From Symsagittifera roscoffensis (Eukaryota; Xenacoelomorpha; Acoela; Convolutidae): a DNA stretch of 64,000 nucleotides. A program made the position numbers and the translations under genes. The notes under the pieces were generated by a model, which saw nothing but the letters and a program-made list of their open reading frames with translations, was not told the origin of the DNA and searched no databases. Positions 1-8,982 of the stretch are shown piece after piece (the first letter of the stretch is position 1; each line of letters opens with the position of its first letter). The stretch covers positions 43,074,988-43,138,987 of the forward strand of contig NC_087070.1 in NCBI RefSeq assembly GCF_963678635.1. The letters are read 5' to 3'.

Positions 1-1164
1 CATTGTAACGCTTATTACGCTTACACAACACTCTATGAACACTGGATAGCAAAATTCGGACTACCAGAAATTTTAGTTACAGACAACGGTACAGAATTCA
101 TAAATAATGAAATTATCACACTATGTCATTTATATAACATTAAACACAAACCACGTACATCTCATGCACCTTGGACAAACGGCTTAGTCGAAGGTATGAA
201 CCGTTCATTACAAGAATATCTTAGATGTATCATCAACGGAAATGATACAAAATATACCGAATGGTCAGCAGATGTAAAATTATTTCCCTTAGCGTATAAT
301 TCACAAATTACGACAACTTTAGGAATGTCACCATACGAAATGGTTTTTAACCAAAAGCCACGCAAACCAATAATGTTTACAGCAAATTCTCATAAAAACG
401 CACAAGGTTATTGTCAACCAAATAAAGACTCAATTTGTTATAACCTACCTTTACATACACACGATGAAGATCATTTTCATCACCCACAAATTCTTAAACT
501 AGCCTCCGGTACACACACCGAATGGATTCTAAATAGAGATAAAAAACACAATGAAATTTATCAAAAAATAACAAAAAAGTTATTACAAAGACAAAACATT
601 AATGAACAAATCAATTCACGTTTTACAACAGCCTCCGAATTAAAAATTGGAACATTTGTTTTAATACCTAATTTTAATACTCAAAAAGGAATTTCTAAAA
701 AATTACAACCCCTTCGAAAAGGACCATACCAAATAATTGCAAAACCCACTGATGTCACATATAAAATTACCGACTCAAACAAAAAAGAAATCGTTCAACA
801 TCGAAACAACCTATTACCTTATTACCCAAAAGAATACGCACTCCGCGAATTAACTCAATTATATTCTTTCACAGGATTAAAAATCATCCAAAATGAACCA
901 CATCTGAAAAACACAGAACAAAATGATAACCCCACCGAAAATCAAAACACAAAACCAACCACCACCAAAAACAATACACAAAACCATAAAGAATCCCCAA
1001 AACAAAGAAAAAATAGAAAAATGACCGAACAAATAATACCCCAAGAACAAATCGACAAATCAGAAAATAGAAAAACAACAAGACTCCGAAATCAACCACG
1101 TAAAAACTATAAAATATTCATCCCCCAATCTAAAATTTTAAAGAAAGTGGAATTTCAAAAGTAA
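1..1164 (+). CDS. pol: pol C-terminus: retroelement integrase (5'-partial)
   Basis: The frame is open from the first base to the stop at 1162-1164 (387 codons visible), so the true start lies left of the window. It is the C-terminal part of an LTR-retroelement polyprotein, the integrase that inserts the DNA copy into host chromosomes. Seen directly: the second catalytic Asp in TDNGTEF (codon 28) and the catalytic Glu in GLVEGMNR (codon 64), spaced exactly D-X35-E. A GPY module follows at codons 241-243 (RKGPYQI), which is typical of Ty3/gypsy and retroviral integrases. The last ~90 codons are a Lys/Asn/Thr/Gln-rich tail that looks disordered. No frameshift or stop interrupts it. The zinc finger and first Asp are outside the window. 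Assignment to Tor-like larvacean elements is an inference from the overall layout. Confidence 0.93.
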   Translation, partial: HCNAYYAYTTLYEHWIAKFGLPEILVTDNGTEFINNEIITLCHLYNIKHKPRTSHAPWTNGLVEGMNRSLQEYLRCIINGNDTKYTEWSADVKLFPLAYNSQITTTLGMSPYEMVFNQKPRKPIMFTANSHKNAQGYCQPNKDSICYNLPLHTHDEDHFHHPQILKLASGTHTEWILNRDKKHNEIYQKITKKLLQRQNINEQINSRFTTASELKIGTFVLIPNFNTQKGISKKLQPLRKGPYQIIAKPTDVTYKITDSNKKEIVQHRNNLLPYYPKEYALRELTQLYSFTGLKIIQNEPHLKNTEQNDNPTENQNTKPTTTKNNTQNHKESPKQRKNRKMTEQIIPQEQIDKSENRKTTRLRNQPRKNYKIFIPQSKILKKVEFQK

Positions 1165-1487
1165 TTTTAACATTATACTTCACTATCTAGATCAACAATA
1201 TTTCCCCAACTCAGACCACGAATACCCCCAAAGCAAATTTGTTAACTTAGCCTAAAGTAACAAAATGAACATTTTAATTAGCCTAAAGTATAAAAATCTC
1301 ACCATACCCCGGATCATTTGACAAACAAAAATAAAGAAAAAGACGACCTCCCAGTCACCATGAAAATTGCCCCCAACAATTTTTTACAAAACTCAACCCA
1401 CTTGTCAAAAAACTAATAAATAATCCGACCACACTAGAAAATCGCCTCAAACAGCAAAAAATATTCGACCAAGAGATCATTTTTTAA
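1165..1487 (+). other. Spacer between pol and the downstream ORF cassette
   Basis: This is 323 bases with no long frame. The motif TTAGCCTAAAGTA occurs twice (about 1246 and 1278). A CTCACCATA string at about 1297 recurs near 7506 behind the last ORF. It could hold splice signals for a downstream mRNA, but I see no decisive acceptor. Confidence 0.4.
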
Positions 1488-1718
1488 ATGCTCTTCTCTC
1501 AATCAGTTACTCAAATACTCATAAATCTTAAACATTTTTTTACAATACTTGAAACCTTTATAATATTTCTTTTTGATATACTTGAATCTTTTCTAATAAT
1601 CCTAATCATTTTTTGTAACATTTTTTTAATTTTCTACACTATACTCGAACTATTCCTCCAACTTTCCAAAACCCTTGATTACATCCACAGGTACGATTCA
1701 TATAACTTGTCTAAATGA
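1488..1718 (+). CDS. Small hydrophobic ORF A (76 aa)
   Basis: A 76-codon frame of the retroelement, made mostly of Leu, Ile and Phe, with one or two likely membrane helices between residues about 12 and 60 and a short polar C-terminus. Its stop overlaps the start of the next small ORF (ATGA, 1715-1718), an arrangement known from termination-reinitiation. I do not recognise the sequence. By position and composition it could be a small membrane accessory protein such as a viroporin, but low-complexity AT-rich DNA can yield such ORFs by chance. Confidence 0.45.
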   Translation: MLFSQSVTQILINLKHFFTILETFIIFLFDILESFLIILIIFCNIFLIFYTILELFLQLSKTLDYIHRYDSYNLSK

Positions 1719-1903
1719 TACGAACAATTTTCAGTAGAACCGATATTTTTTTATTGTTTGTAATTTTCATAACATTTTTATCATCCCTCATTTTGACAAT
1801 ATGTAAATGTATAAAGAAAACAATCTTCACATTTGCCCTAGCAACAATCCTTCTAATTCTTTTTTTGGAAGAATACTATAATAAACATAAACCTTCCCAC
1901 TAA
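1715..1903 (+). CDS. Small hydrophobic ORF B (62 aa, two membrane helices)
   Basis: A 62-codon frame that starts inside the stop of ORF A (ATGA). Two hydrophobic stretches, about residues 12-30 and 36-52, are separated by a short Cys/Lys-containing turn, and the end is charged. This resembles a two-helix membrane hairpin. Its stop (1901-1903) lies six bases before the ATG-less frame opens, so the ORFs are packed in sequence. Function unknown; a viroporin-like role is inference only. Confidence 0.45.
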   Translation: MIRTIFSRTDIFLLFVIFITFLSSLILTICKCIKKTIFTFALATILLILFLEEYYNKHKPSH

Positions 1904-1908
1904 AGTAA

Positions 1909-3045
1909 CAATTCAAAAATCCATCAAAAATTGCTACCCAACAGTCACAGAATCAGTCTTCACCGACATCATCCCAAGATAACCAAACACCACCTTCAAC
2001 TACTCAAAATCCTCAAACATCTACACGAATTTCTTTTCAAGACAATCCATACACTTTTGAAGAACGACATGCTCGTTTATCAGAACCACTAGAACCAGTT
2101 CAACGACAAGCACCTTTAAGCGAACCAACATATAACCTATACCCAACACTACCACAAGAACTAAGTAGAATAAGAAATTCTAGTCAAAACCAAAATACAG
2201 TCGAAATAAATAGACAAATTATACATCCTCGACGAAACAGAAATCTTCAAACTCCCCGAGTTCGTTTTGATATACCTCAATCCCCATCACAAAACACTCC
2301 AGAAAACACCATTGATACATTACCAGAAACCCCTACGATTCTTTCACAACGTAGCACCTCAAGCCTACCATCAGAATACTTAGGTTCAACACCAACATCT
2401 GAACAAATACGTGAAAATCCCTTTAACCCCCCAAACCAGGCATCACGACTACCATATTGGACAACACATTCATTTCCACAAGGTGAATTAAATTTAGTCA
2501 ATAATCCAATAGATATTTCTACGGATACAACAACATCCTCATCACTACCAGAAACATTATCACTACCATCAACACCCTCAATAAGCCAGATTTCACCACC
2601 ACCTTTTAACTTAAATTTTCCAAATAATCTCGACGCCAGATATCGAGAACAATCATCAATAAATATTCCTTTAAGACTAGATTGGAATACATTTACAGCA
2701 CCTCCACCACTATTTGGACAACATCAAGAAAGTAACCGCCTTCATAACTGGGCACTTAATAGATTACAATATCGCCAAGATATTCACAACGATATCCGTG
2801 ATCACAATATTCAAATACTCCAACAAAACAGTTTACAATTAAAGTTTGAAATCACAGTTAAGTTAAATAATATTACCCAACATCCCTACCCATTAAATCC
2901 ACCTAACATAACAGCTCAATCACTACCACCACCGTTTATAACTACTGAAGTAATATACAAATACGACAGATATACCAAAAACACAATTGGCTACATTACA
3001 TTTTATAATCCATACTCAGGATTATCATACACATGTATATTCTAA
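1909..3045 (+). CDS. Long ORF without any ATG (378 sense codons)
   Basis: The frame opens after TAA at 1906-1908 and runs to TAA at 3043-3045 with no internal stop and no in-frame ATG. The first two thirds are rich in Ser, Thr, Pro, Gln and Asn and look disordered. The last ~130 codons are more ordered: a likely helix at about 2740-2840 (with HNWALNRLQ) followed by a beta-like stretch up to 3045. The last 13 bases overlap the env start. For so AT-rich a sequence, 379 stop-free codons are very unlikely by chance. With no start codon, it is probably expressed after splicing to an upstream exon (candidate acceptors end in CAG at about 1943 and 1949) or from a non-AUG start. Homology unknown. Confidence 0.7.
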   Translation, partial: QFKNPSKIATQQSQNQSSPTSSQDNQTPPSTTQNPQTSTRISFQDNPYTFEERHARLSEPLEPVQRQAPLSEPTYNLYPTLPQELSRIRNSSQNQNTVEINRQIIHPRRNRNLQTPRVRFDIPQSPSQNTPENTIDTLPETPTILSQRSTSSLPSEYLGSTPTSEQIRENPFNPPNQASRLPYWTTHSFPQGELNLVNNPIDISTDTTTSSSLPETLSLPSTPSISQISPPPFNLNFPNNLDARYREQSSINIPLRLDWNTFTAPPPLFGQHQESNRLHNWALNRLQYRQDIHNDIRDHNIQILQQNSLQLKFEITVKLNNITQHPYPLNPPNITAQSLPPPFITTEVIYKYDRYTKNTIGYITFYNPYSGLSYTCIF

Positions 3046-5651
3046 AATTATTAATTTTTCTCCAACTCCTTTTTCTAGTAATCTCAAATCAAAACATAAA
3101 CCCTTCTCCTCGTACAGGACCACAAGATTTATTAGTAACACATTACGATTGTGAAGAAAATGAACAAAAAACACTACATAAATATGCAATAAATCAAGTA
3201 TCACAATGTGAAACAGAACCACAAGCTATAGAAACCACAGATGTAATAGCAACACTCTATTCAAAAGCCCGAGCAACAACAGTTACAGGTTATAAATTCA
3301 CAGCAACATTTTCCGAAAAAAAAGTACATTGTTCACAAGTCTCGAACGGAAACAAAAACCGACTTGACCATGAATCATTCTATCAAAGTAATATAGAACG
3401 TCTTTTACATCTCAATCCCGACGATTGTAAAAATGAATTACTTAGACTAAACATCACACAAAATAAAAACTCCCAAAGAAAGTTAGTTAATTTTCAAGTT
3501 TTTCCAGACTCTGTACATCAATCACAACTTGAAAGACACCAAGGACATATAAAACTAGACGAAAAATACCCGTATAACGGCGCACACGGACGATTAACCT
3601 ATGACCTACACGATAAACATTGGATACCACACATTGGTATAAATGACCCATCAAACTGCAAAGCAGACACAAAAAATAAAGGATACCAAGAAATAATGTT
3701 TTTTGATTGGAAAATACAACTCGAAAAAATACAACTAACACGAGATTTATCAGATAATACAATGATCTATCAAGGAATCCGATTACCTTGTAAAAATGAT
3801 CAAGGTTATTGCGACCCTACAACAAGAACACAAGCAACAATTGTTTGGTTCCCCGAAGATACATGTACAACATTTCAAGTAGCAAAAATACACGCTCGTA
3901 TGATAAAATTTCACGAAAAATATTTTATACAATCAATTCCATATGAACAAGTCCATCCATCACGAAAACTAAGTTCTAATTTTAGAAACATAGACAATAT
4001 AGAAAATAAATTGACACGTTTTCAAATATATCAAGAAACAGAACTTGCATGTAAATACAGGAATCCACTTCACAGAACACAATACTCTGAAATATTAGTT
4101 GAATACGAAAAAGGATTCGACATGACCACTGGAAAAGTAAAAATCGACCCATATGCCACAGGTCATCCTCCAAACGAAGGAACATCCTATATACCAGTTA
4201 ATTTTGAAAAAAGCAACGGACAACCTGGTGGACATCTAAAACCCCATGACACCAGAAGCACACGCTTACAAGAATTATCACTAATGAATACTACATATTT
4301 CGGTAATATCCACTATGATATTCATTTAGATATGAAACTAGATTATACAATTAGCCGAATTTTTCAAGAAATGTCACTCTCCGAATTAGAAACACTACAC
4401 CAACTATGCGAATTAGAACGAACACAAATATTACAATCACTTGCACTAGCAGTATTAAAAATACCCTATGCAGGATACTTATTATCTGGAAATAGATCAA
4501 ATTTTTTAGACTATGAAGGAAACATCTTATGGTTTTATACTTGTACTAAAAAAGTATCACCACTATACGTTTTTGAAGATAAACGATGTTATAAAAGAAT
4601 CCCTATCTTTTATAAGAATAAAGTACATTTCGTGGATACACTTTCACGAAGAACCTATTTCTGGGATACCGCAGTCCCATGTGGATCAGAAAACAGCCAC
4701 AATGTAGTACAACTAAACCCTGATGAAAATAAATATTATCTTCTCACTCCATATCCCACATTAATGCAATCACTCAAAAAATTTTCACCAGAAAGCATTC
4801 GCGCTATTGCTCGAAACCCAAATATAGACTTACAATCAATAGGAATCTATTCAAAATCAGATATTCAACATCACATTAGAACACAACAATTCCAAGAATT
4901 ATTAACACAAATGGACACTATACAAAGACAATCAATAGACCAAAATTTACGCAAACTTGCAGAAACCGCAGGATTTGCCGATATCTACACGCAAGACTAT
5001 AGCGGATATTTTAAAGACATTAAAGATTATATATATCTAAACGGTGAAAAATACCGTCCCCAAGATATATCACCAATTAACATTTTTAGCTTTGTTACAC
5101 TCAAAAATGAGATCCTCGATTTTCTAGGATGGCCCTACTACATCTTAGAAAAATTGACTATTTTATACGCAATGTTTAACTTTATTGGATTTCTTTTCTC
5201 ACTTTTAAAAGGAATCTACAACACATGTGCTATACACACACAAGTAAACAGACAAGCAAGCGTAGCACGCATACTCTTTGCAGGATTTTTTGGAATCTTT
5301 TCTACATCTATAAACAAAATTCTTTTAGACGCACAAATAAAAGAATATAACACAAAAATAGCAACACGACAAAATACATACGACGAAGAACATAACAATG
5401 TAGACATAACGCCAACGGCACCACAATTACCACCCCTACCAAATAACCATCCACTATCCCTAGTCCCACGAAATTTTCGAAATTTAGCCATCACACATAA
5501 TCCAAATTTTCGACTCACCACATCACAAAGTCCCATCCAACATATAATGACACACCAGTCACAAGATGATAATACTTATGAACAAATTATTGAACAACCC
5601 CATACCACCGCTTTTCAGTCTCAAAATAATCATTTTTTTAGCCCACGATGA
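3033..5651 (+). CDS. env: Envelope-like glycoprotein of the retroelement (872 aa)
   Basis: A complete frame in the usual env position behind pol. Residues 1-19 form a signal peptide (Met-Tyr, then a Leu/Ile/Phe core). A large Cys-containing ectodomain follows. A well-patterned block spans about residues 459-555, with Cys459, an Asn-Arg-Ser glycosylation sequon at 487, Cys504, Cys519 and Cys550. Two hydrophobic segments follow at about 700-729 and 744-767, the first a likely membrane anchor, and the last ~90 residues form a polar Pro/Asn/Gln-rich tail. I see no furin-type basic cleavage site. The 459-555 pattern reminds me of glycoproteins of chuviruses and other mononegavirus-like viruses that LTR elements have captured elsewhere. 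That is memory-based and untested. The stop overlaps the next start as ATGA (5648-5651). The frame is intact. Confidence 0.82.
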   Translation: MYILKLLIFLQLLFLVISNQNINPSPRTGPQDLLVTHYDCEENEQKTLHKYAINQVSQCETEPQAIETTDVIATLYSKARATTVTGYKFTATFSEKKVHCSQVSNGNKNRLDHESFYQSNIERLLHLNPDDCKNELLRLNITQNKNSQRKLVNFQVFPDSVHQSQLERHQGHIKLDEKYPYNGAHGRLTYDLHDKHWIPHIGINDPSNCKADTKNKGYQEIMFFDWKIQLEKIQLTRDLSDNTMIYQGIRLPCKNDQGYCDPTTRTQATIVWFPEDTCTTFQVAKIHARMIKFHEKYFIQSIPYEQVHPSRKLSSNFRNIDNIENKLTRFQIYQETELACKYRNPLHRTQYSEILVEYEKGFDMTTGKVKIDPYATGHPPNEGTSYIPVNFEKSNGQPGGHLKPHDTRSTRLQELSLMNTTYFGNIHYDIHLDMKLDYTISRIFQEMSLSELETLHQLCELERTQILQSLALAVLKIPYAGYLLSGNRSNFLDYEGNILWFYTCTKKVSPLYVFEDKRCYKRIPIFYKNKVHFVDTLSRRTYFWDTAVPCGSENSHNVVQLNPDENKYYLLTPYPTLMQSLKKFSPESIRAIARNPNIDLQSIGIYSKSDIQHHIRTQQFQELLTQMDTIQRQSIDQNLRKLAETAGFADIYTQDYSGYFKDIKDYIYLNGEKYRPQDISPINIFSFVTLKNEILDFLGWPYYILEKLTILYAMFNFIGFLFSLLKGIYNTCAIHTQVNRQASVARILFAGFFGIFSTSINKILLDAQIKEYNTKIATRQNTYDEEHNNVDITPTAPQLPPLPNNHPLSLVPRNFRNLAITHNPNFRLTTSQSPIQHIMTHQSQDDNTYEQIIEQPHTTAFQSQNNHFFSPR

Positions 5652-7453
5652 GCCGCCAACTTGGATCACTACACCGATCAAATTCCCACCCAACCAATCT
5701 TACCTCTCCAATCCCAATAATACCACTTTTTGCTTTTCCGCCACCCGATTTTTCACCTAGTAATGTAACATCAGGCATGAATTCCGACACTAATTCACAC
5801 ATCTCAGTTTTATATTCCATCTCACAACTCAATAACCCGAATATTGAAACCCCCGATGAATTTGCCGACTCAGAACCATCCCCATCCAATAATTTTCATA
5901 ACTCTTCTAATTTTTCTCAACCCCCTTTTCAACCCATATTATCCAATAACCCTGACCCCATTACTCCCACACCCTCTTATGCTTCCCAAGTTACCCCAAC
6001 CTACTCCTCATACCATTCTGACCAATCATCTCATTCTCCAGACACCCCCCGAATCTCCCCAGAGCTAGATAATTTTATTACCCTTCAACAACAACCCTAC
6101 CACCTTAATACCCCAACCATAAACCAAATCTCCTCCACAATAAATTCATCCAACCCCCCTACCCCTACACCCTCTTCAAATTATACTGAATCATTAGCAC
6201 CATCATCCACATCAACTGAATCTTCACTCAACACTAATAGAGCTTACCGCACTTTTAAAAGAAAGTTCCCCAACCATCCTTTCCCAGCAAAACCAGGAAC
6301 AGCCCGTGAATACATCAACCACCCCAAGCATACTAACACAAAAGAATTTTTAGCCATCACCTTACCCTCATTCCCACAATACACCTTAAACACCCCCCAC
6401 GACACTAACGAAACACGCAACTTTGTAGATGAATACGTTTTAATGCCCACTCTCTCTTGGACCTCATATTATCATTTTACTAATCCTCTTTGCTTACCTT
6501 TATCTAACACTCACATCGATATAGAGCGAAATACGGACATGCTATATCGACTCACTACACCACTAACCGCTAGACAATTTACTTACGTTGGATATAAAAA
6601 ATCACTAAAAACACACACTGCACCTAGAGCTAACGAATATACACTCGAATACTATGATCACAACATCATCAGAGCTAACCAAGATCAATTCTTAGACGAC
6701 GATCGCTTCGCTAATCCACAAATTACCGAGAAATTTTTCATCAAGACACCATATATATTCACACTAAACATCTTCGACCGAAAGTTTGATCACATTATTT
6801 CAGAAGCACTAACAGACACACAAGCATACGAAAGTTTTAAAGAACGCTTCCAAATATTTTCACTAACCTTTCATTTCCTTGCACCACACGAAAGAGATTT
6901 ACACTGCTCACACGATATTATGTTGCGCACTAAACAAACCCACACATATAGTTATTATCGCTTCATCCAAAATCACTTTGACCTACACACACCCTCTAGA
7001 CAACCACACCATCGATTTCAATTCATTAATTCCAAATACACTTCACCATTTTTCCTAAATTTCACATATTGTATTAAAGACACTAACCTCCATGGTATTC
7101 TTCGTAATTATGACCCCATAACCCAAATGTACATCTTCTGTCCCATCACCAAGACCTTCAACGCCGAAGAATCCCGACCCTTCCTTATCCCGCACGAGTT
7201 TGTACAACCTATAGAAATCCCAATTTTAGAATTCATCCACAACACTAAATTCAATCACAAATTATATAATCTAATCCAAAACACACCTTATGAGTTTGCA
7301 GTTGGCACTGAAGAACTAACCACTATTAAGGCACTTCAATTGCTTTGGCCACTGCTTCAGACTAAAAATATCATCCGCATCTTAGCTAAACTACTAACAA
7401 CTTCAGAACTAATTCACGACATCTTCCCCCACGGTTTTTTCCCCGACGACTAA
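5648..7453 (+). CDS. 601-aa accessory protein coupled to env by ATGA overlap
   Basis: A complete frame whose ATG lies across the env stop (ATGA, 5648-5651). Residues 1 to about 215 are dominated by Pro, Ser, Thr and Asn and look disordered. Residues about 218-601 are rich in Phe, Tyr, His and Ile, contain no obvious membrane segment or signal peptide, and look like one or two folded globular domains (for example FVDEYVLMPTLSW near 6421, ending in PHGFFPDD). I do not recognise a family and see no catalytic motif. A cytoplasmic or structural partner of the envelope is one possibility, given its position, but this is inference. The tail of the gene runs straight into a strong splice-donor sequence. 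Confidence 0.72.
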   Translation: MSRQLGSLHRSNSHPTNLTSPIPIIPLFAFPPPDFSPSNVTSGMNSDTNSHISVLYSISQLNNPNIETPDEFADSEPSPSNNFHNSSNFSQPPFQPILSNNPDPITPTPSYASQVTPTYSSYHSDQSSHSPDTPRISPELDNFITLQQQPYHLNTPTINQISSTINSSNPPTPTPSSNYTESLAPSSTSTESSLNTNRAYRTFKRKFPNHPFPAKPGTAREYINHPKHTNTKEFLAITLPSFPQYTLNTPHDTNETRNFVDEYVLMPTLSWTSYYHFTNPLCLPLSNTHIDIERNTDMLYRLTTPLTARQFTYVGYKKSLKTHTAPRANEYTLEYYDHNIIRANQDQFLDDDRFANPQITEKFFIKTPYIFTLNIFDRKFDHIISEALTDTQAYESFKERFQIFSLTFHFLAPHERDLHCSHDIMLRTKQTHTYSYYRFIQNHFDLHTPSRQPHHRFQFINSKYTSPFFLNFTYCIKDTNLHGILRNYDPITQMYIFCPITKTFNAEESRPFLIPHEFVQPIEIPILEFIHNTKFNHKLYNLIQNTPYEFAVGTEELTTIKALQLLWPLLQTKNIIRILAKLLTTSELIHDIFPHGFFPDD

Positions 7454-7456
7454 CAG

Positions 7457-7535
7457 GTAAGTATGAATTAAATGAATATAACTAACTAATTAAAATATTA
7501 AAAAACTCACCATACTTTATCCATGTTTTCCTTAG
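7457..7535 (+). other. Candidate 79-nt intron directly behind the last ORF
   Basis: CAG|GTAAGTAT at 7454-7462 is a near-perfect metazoan 5' splice site, three bases after the 601-aa ORF stops. A pyrimidine-rich TTTTCCTTAG ends at 7535, with another TAG at 7541-7543. The spacing suits a short intron. If used, it lies in the 3' UTR. The donor could instead join a more distal acceptor. Confidence 0.4.
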
Positions 7536-7667
7536 ATTTTTAGCCTTCATCCGACGATCACCTACAAAAACCACAAAAAACAAATAAAGATCGCAAATTT
7601 CATCAAACAGACTTCAACAATTCTATTAATCTCTTACACTTATAAATTTATAAATTTAATACCAATG

Positions 7668-7810
7668 CAGTAAATTCATTTCTAAAATTTTCCCCACAAG
7701 CAGTAAATCTAATTATGATGAAAATTTGTAACTTAAAATTCCCCCATAACTAGCAGTAAATTTCCAAATTCTATGCAGTAAATTAATAAAATGCAAATGC
7801 AGTACTAACC
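7668..7810 (+). repeat. Interspersed GCAGTAAAT motif, five occurrences
   Basis: GCAGTAAAT occurs near 7668, 7700, 7753 and 7775, and the variant GCAGTACTA near 7799, spaced about 20-50 bases apart in the 3' noncoding part of the retroelement. This could be a protein-binding array or simple sequence drift. Confidence 0.5.
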
Positions 7811-8307
7811 TTTTGATATTCTCATTTATTCGCACAGAAATTCTATCCACACTCGCACAGCTCGCCCACGAAGAATTGTTTAAAATAATGAATTTCAGTT
7901 TCAAGTTTTCACACTCAACAAATCTAACATATAATAACATGTTTCAAACTTTCCTTTAACCCGGTTGGAAAGGAATCATATACTAAACAAAACTAACCAA
8001 CGCAGCTTACTAAATACCACAAATCATAGAATAACAGCATGACTAAGAAAAGGAAACCAACGGTACCCAAACCGGATTAACCCAGTTTAAAACTGGATAA
8101 TTTATTCTTTTGAAGACTATTATAAAGTCTAAAAAAGAAATAATAAAACACAAAAAAGTCGAAAGACAAACCCATACCACGAACAATTTACTTTTTGGAA
8201 AAAGGACATAACCAACAAGACATAAGAAAAACCACAACAAACCCAACATAAAACGTTGTCACATAACAGGACCCCTCACAAAAACCGCATGAAATCATAC
8301 TCCCATT

Positions 8308-8367
8308 CCTGGCCTAACCCACCAGGAAGGACGTCCTGAGCATGCTCTATAGCCGGCCTAACCCACC
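8308..8367 (+). promoter_or_regulatory. GC-rich hairpin-forming segment with a repeated 13-mer
   Basis: An unusually GC-rich island in the AT-rich 3' region. CCTGG (8308-8312) pairs with CCAGG (8322-8326), and AGGACGTCCT (8328-8337) is a perfect palindrome. The 13-mer GGCCTAACCCACC occurs at 8311-8323 and 8355-8367. It could be a structured RNA element of the full-length transcript such as a packaging or export signal. Function is inferred only. Confidence 0.35.
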
Positions 8368-8982
8368 GCGCTACATCCACGCTTTGTGACCACACCTCTA
8401 TTTTTAATAAGAGCTACTCAAGTGTGAGTAACTCTTCAAAATAACCGAACTAAAACAAAAAGCTTTTGTGAAAACAACTAACTAAAATCATAATTAAAAA
8501 ATATTAAACTAATAAATGTTTTATAAAATGTAAATTACATTATGCAATACATAGATCAGAATACAACACCAAGGACGAACATCTAAAGACAAAACGACCC
8601 CACTACACTCGAGAGAGAATGACCAACCACAATCGATATGCCACTCACAATCACAACTCAAAGGATTTAGAGTACGACTTGACTTCGCAGAAAAGGACTT
8701 CATTGAACTAGACCAATGACCACCTCGATGTTCAAGTATACGTACAGATCCGAGTAACCAGGCATCCCCTCCACGCACAATCTCCACGCCATTCCCAAAC
8801 TAGATCAGACACAAAAGAAGTTCTCCACGCAGAACAGAAAAACCTGACATAGCAAACCATTCTGAAATCAGATTGTAGTTTGTTGCAAAGACTTAGTCGT
8901 TGTCACTAGAAGACACAACGTCTTATGTCTCTAACTCCAGCTTCCTGGAACTTCTTTAACAAAAAAGGAAACAGAAGAAATA

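Larger units (their letters stand above)
7544..8982 (+). other. 3' noncoding region of the retroelement, ending in a possible polypurine tract
   Basis: About 1.4 kb between the last ORF and the proposed 3' LTR, with the same A/C-rich, G-poor strand bias as the coding part. It contains the GCAGTAAAT array and the GC-rich hairpin segment listed separately. Its right end, 8961-8982, is almost pure purine (A-rich with GGAA and AGAAGAA), as expected of the polypurine tract that primes plus-strand DNA synthesis. No convincing gene is seen; the 88-codon minus-strand frame at 8521-8787 has no recognisable features. Confidence 0.5.

Noticed and set aside
884..1099. Minus-strand hydrophobic frames opposite pol, env and the 601-aa gene
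   Set aside because: They are antisense shadows of A-rich coding sequence, which reads as Phe/Leu/Val on the other strand.
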